This document shows, one piece after another, positions 16,756-19,864 of a DNA stretch of 19,864 nt. Position numbers and translations under genes: made by a program. This DNA is from JAWLGW01 sp964569055 (GTDB taxonomy: Bacteria > Planctomycetota > J058). A model generated the notes under the pieces. That model was not told the DNA's origin. It made no database searches and saw only the letters and a list, made by a program, of their open reading frames with translations. The stretch lies in the NCBI GenBank assembly GCA_964569055.1, contig CAZMSZ010000108.1, positions 1 to 19,864 on the forward strand, in the 5' to 3' direction. Numbering within the stretch: the first letter of the stretch is position 1; each line of letters begins with the position of its first letter.

Positions 16756-19700
16756 TTACTCGGCGCGGACCAGCGCCTGGGGGATCCCGCTCCACAGCTC
16801 GATCCCCTCGCCGTGCGTGATCAGGAGCCAGCGGCCGTCGGGCGCGAGGTCGGCGGCGTAGCAGGGGGGCATCCCCGCGCGGTAGTAGATCCGCTCACCG
16901 CTCGCCACGTCCCACACCGCCACCTCGCCGTCCTTGACCTCCGCGTCGCCCTGCACCGAGAGGAGGCGGCGCCCGCCGGCCAGGAAGGTGATCGTCTTGA
17001 TCGAGCCGCGCATGCCGGCCCCGCCGAAGCCGCCCAGGGTGCCGCCCTCGGCGCGGAGGTCGCGGATCCGGGCGCCGGTCGCGGCCTCGGCGAGCACGAG
17101 CCGACCCGTGCTCTCACCGACCGCCAGCAGCTCCCCGTCGGGCGAGAACGCCACCGCGTTCGGCCGCCCGGTGAGCGCCAGCTCGCGGGCCTCGCCGCCC
17201 CGCGCCGGGAGGATCCGCGCCGCGTTCTCCAGCTCGCCCGTCGCGCGCAGCGCGAGCTCCAGCTCCTGCCCCACCCCGACCGCCACCCGCCGCCCGGTGG
17301 GGTCGAACGCGATCGCCACCGGCGCGGTGGACCCGCGCCACAGCTCGCCGAGCAGCGCCCCGTCCTCGAGCGAGCGGAGCTCCACCACCTTGTCGCCCCC
17401 GCGGATGCCGCCCAGCGCGATCAGCGGCGCGACCGGCGAGGTCGCGATCACGGTGACGCGGTCCAGCTCATGCGGCCAGGGCGCCCCGAGGGGCGCCCCG
17501 TCGGCGACCGCTCGCCGCTCGAGGCTGCGCTCCCCGACCACCAGCAGCTCGCGTCGATCCGCCGTCAACGCGACCCGCTGCGCGCTGGTGTCGATCGTCC
17601 AGCGCACGCGAGCCTCGCCATGCAGCGCGCGCTCCCGCACCTCCCCCGCGCGGTTCCAGGTCACGAACCGCTCGGGCCCCACGAACAGCCCGCCCCACTC
17701 GAGCGGCCAGGTGCGATGCGCGAAGCGCGCGCCCGCCTCCTCGCGCAGCGCCCGCACCTCGGCGGCGTCCGGATGCGCGGCGAACTCGTCCAGCCACTCG
17801 CTCAGGCCGCGGAACCGCGGCTCGGGCTGGCCCTCGCGGCGCAGCGCGCGGAGGCGGCGGCTGGCCTCCTCGAGCTCGGCGGGGGAGAGGGGGCGCGCGA
17901 CCTCGCCCGGCCGGGTGGGCGTCACGGGCTCGGGCGGTTGGAGGGTCGGCGCTCCCCCGCCGTCCGTCGGCGGCCGCGCCCCCCCGGCGAGCGCCAGGCC
18001 CCCGAGCGCCGCGGCCGCGAGCGCCGCCGCGCTCGCGAGCGCGAGCGCGGCGCGCGGACGTCGGCGGGCCGGCGACCGCTCGCGCAGCAGCCCGGTCAGC
18101 TCGCGCGCGACCTCGCCCGCGTCGGCCGGGCGGCGGGCGGGGTCCTTGGCCAGCATGCGGATGCACAGCCGGTCGAGCTCGAGCGGCAGCCCGCCCGTCA
18201 CGCTGCTCGGGGCGGGGATCTCGTCGGACAGGATCCGCGCCAGGACCTCGTGCGGGGTGTCGCCGCCGCCCACGCCCCGCCGGCCGGTCACCAGCTCCCA
18301 CAGGATCAAGCCGAGCGCGTACACGTCGCTGCGCGGGTCGGGCCGCGCGCCGCGCACCTGCTCGGGGGCCATGTAGAACGGGGTCCCGACCAGCGCGCCC
18401 GTCTTGGTCAACCGCTGGTCGAGGTCGGGCGCGATCGCCAGGCCGAGGTCGATCACCACGGGCTGGCCGTCCTCGGCGCGGAGCACCACGTTCTGCGGCT
18501 TGAGGTCGCGGTGCACCACGCCCGCCGCGTGGAGCGCGCCGACCCCCCGCGCGATCCCGCGCGCCAGCCGGAGCGCCTGCTCGCACTCCACGGGCCCGCG
18601 CTCGAGCAGCACGTCGAGCGCCTCGCCCTCGAGCAGGTCCATGGCGTAGTAGCTCCAGCGCCCCACCTGCCCGGCGTCGTGGATCGCGACCACGTTGGCG
18701 TGGCGCAGCCGCGCCAGGTGGTCAACCTCGCGCGCGAACCGCGCGCCCGCGCGCGGCCCGGCCGCGCCGACGTCGAGCACCTTGACCGCGCGGATCACGC
18801 CGAGCACCTCGTGCCGCGCGCGCAGGACGCTCCCCATGCCGCCGCTCCCGAGCAGGCCCTCGACCTGGTACGGCCCGAGCTGGCGCGGGCAGCCGGCCGG
18901 CGGCTCGCGCAGCGCGGGAGCGGGCCGCGGCGTGGCCGGGGCGGCCGACGCGAACGAGGGCGCGTCGTCGAGCCCGAGCAGCGCCGTCAGCTCCTCGGCG
19001 AACGCCCGCGCGGACGCCGGCCGCTCGGCCCGGTCCTTGGCCAGGCAGCGGCGACAGAGCCGCACCAGCTCGGCTGGGACGCCCGGGCGCTCCCGGGCCG
19101 GGTCGGGCGGGGGCTCGCCGATCACCTGCTTGACGAGCGACACCAGGGAGCTGCCCTCGAACGGGGGCCGGGTGGTGAGCAGGAAGAACAGGGTGGCGCC
19201 CAGCGCGTACACGTCGGTCCGCGCGTCGACCTCGCCGAACCGGGCGGGGCTCGCCTGCTCGGGCGCCATGTACTGCGGCGTGCCGCGCAGCTCGCCCGTC
19301 TTGGAGAGCTTGCCGCCCTCGTCGATCGAGGACAGCCCGAGCTGCTCGGGGTCGCGCTTGACGAGGCCGAAGTCGACCAGCACCGGGCGCTCGCTGCCGG
19401 CCTCGATCAGGACGTTGGCGGGCTTGAGGTCGCGGTGCACCACCCCGCGCGCGTGGCAGTGCTCGAGGGCGTGGGCCACGGTCGCGAGCACCCGCCCGCT
19501 CCACTCGAGCGGGGGCGGCCCGCCGCGCACCACGCGGGCCTGCAGCGTCTCGCCCTCCACGAACTCCATGGCCATGTAGGGGCGGCCCTGCCACTCGCCG
19601 AGGTCGGTCACCCGGAGCAGGTTGGGGTGGCAGAACGTGGCCAGGATCTTGGCCTCCTGGCGGAACCGCCGCACGGCCGCGGGCTCGGGGTCGATCAGCA

Positions 19701-19836
19701 GCTTGAGCGCCACCCGCCGGCCGCTCGCCGCGTGGCGCGCGTCGAGCACCACCCCCTGACCGCCGCGCGCCACCTCGCCCGCGACGAGGTAGTCGCCGAG
19801 CTGCTTCCCGCCGGGGCCCTGGGCGCTCGAGTCCAT
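16756..19836 (-). CDS. Tandem Ser/Thr protein kinase with WD40-like C-terminal domain
   Basis: The 1026-residue protein has two Hanks kinase domains. Domain 1 (about 14-288) has ARGGQG, K45, E61, H134-R-D136-LKPAN, D155-F-G and APEQ at 191-194. Domain 2 (about 322-585) has GSGGMG, K352, E370, H442-R-D444-LKPQN and APEQ at 490-493, with D463-L-G in place of DFG. DLG is tolerated in some active kinases. A single membrane helix at about 595-618 separates the cytoplasmic kinases from a C-terminal part (705-1026). That part contains degenerate WD40-like blades such as AIAFDPTGRRVAVG, AVAFSPDGELLAVG and ADLAPDGRWLLI. This suggests a transmembrane receptor kinase with an internal kinase pair. The ATG at 19836 is the natural start, although the nearest GAGG is about 15 bases upstream. 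TAGGCT 10 bases upstream is a weak -10. Confidence 0.92.
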   Translation of the reverse strand: MDSSAQGPGGKQLGDYLVAGEVARGGQGVVLDARHAASGRRVALKLLIDPEPAAVRRFRQEAKILATFCHPNLLRVTDLGEWQGRPYMAMEFVEGETLQARVVRGGPPPLEWSGRVLATVAHALEHCHARGVVHRDLKPANVLIEAGSERPVLVDFGLVKRDPEQLGLSSIDEGGKLSKTGELRGTPQYMAPEQASPARFGEVDARTDVYALGATLFFLLTTRPPFEGSSLVSLVKQVIGEPPPDPARERPGVPAELVRLCRRCLAKDRAERPASARAFAEELTALLGLDDAPSFASAAPATPRPAPALREPPAGCPRQLGPYQVEGLLGSGGMGSVLRARHEVLGVIRAVKVLDVGAAGPRAGARFAREVDHLARLRHANVVAIHDAGQVGRWSYYAMDLLEGEALDVLLERGPVECEQALRLARGIARGVGALHAAGVVHRDLKPQNVVLRAEDGQPVVIDLGLAIAPDLDQRLTKTGALVGTPFYMAPEQVRGARPDPRSDVYALGLILWELVTGRRGVGGGDTPHEVLARILSDEIPAPSSVTGGLPLELDRLCIRMLAKDPARRPADAGEVARELTGLLRERSPARRRPRAALALASAAALAAAALGGLALAGGARPPTDGGGAPTLQPPEPVTPTRPGEVARPLSPAELEEASRRLRALRREGQPEPRFRGLSEWLDEFAAHPDAAEVRALREEAGARFAHRTWPLEWGGLFVGPERFVTWNRAGEVRERALHGEARVRWTIDTSAQRVALTADRRELLVVGERSLERRAVADGAPLGAPWPHELDRVTVIATSPVAPLIALGGIRGGDKVVELRSLEDGALLGELWRGSTAPVAIAFDPTGRRVAVGVGQELELALRATGELENAARILPARGGEARELALTGRPNAVAFSPDGELLAVGESTGRLVLAEAATGARIRDLRAEGGTLGGFGGAGMRGSIKTITFLAGGRRLLSVQGDAEVKDGEVAVWDVASGERIYYRAGMPPCYAADLAPDGRWLLITHGEGIELWSGIPQALVRAE

Positions 19837-19864
19837 GCAGCGGCCCAGCCTACCTCGGCGGGGC

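Overview
The window is about 19.9 kb of very GC-rich bacterial DNA (estimated by eye at well above 70% G+C). It carries three runs of exactly 100 N, so it is scaffolded draft or metagenome sequence. The gene content fits Planctomycetota best: Hanks-type Ser/Thr kinases fused to WD40-like or sulfatase-modifying-factor domains, an FHA-DUF4388 protein, HEAT-repeat proteins, an SUI1-type factor and a large outer-membrane barrel. Myxococcota is a reasonable alternative. No phage, insertion sequence, CRISPR array, rRNA or tRNA was found.

Layout. Positions 1-636 hold no supportable gene, only simple repeats (a C19 tract, hexamers and octamers). A hot-dog thioesterase (637-1077) and a zinc-ribbon/FHA/DUF4388 signalling protein (1134-2009) run rightward. 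They meet the leftward block HAD-nuclease fusion (5428-4082) > SUI1 factor (4066-gap) > miaB (3373-2006); the FHA gene and miaB share one CTAG for both stop codons. A beta-lactamase-fold serine hydrolase (5554-6786) diverges from the fusion gene and overlaps the end of a small two-helix membrane protein.

The central leftward operon is HIT protein (10624-10217) > eboA-like (10220-9324) > eboB-like (9251-8370) > outer-membrane barrel (8366-7060, interrupted by a gap) > small membrane protein (7016-6768). Start/stop overlaps and short spacings suggest coupled expression. EboA and EboB belong to the ebo set linked to trafficking of secondary metabolites or precursors toward the periplasm. Here the pair stands without eboC-F and is joined to a HIT protein and a barrel, which makes this the best candidate for an undescribed small system.

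The right third is a signalling region. It holds a zinc-motif/winged-helix-like protein followed by a kinase-SUMF1 receptor, a divergent HEAT-repeat protein, a TetR regulator, and a 1026-residue protein with two tandem kinase domains, one membrane helix and a WD40-like C-terminus. The convergent space between the HEAT and TetR genes is filled almost exactly by a roughly 290-bp imperfect palindrome with AT-rich arms, quite unlike the rest of the window.

Several genes have a TATAAT- or TAGAAT-like hexamer only 6-15 bases before the start codon, which suggests very short leaders or leaderless mRNAs. All family assignments rest on motifs read by eye; no database search was run.
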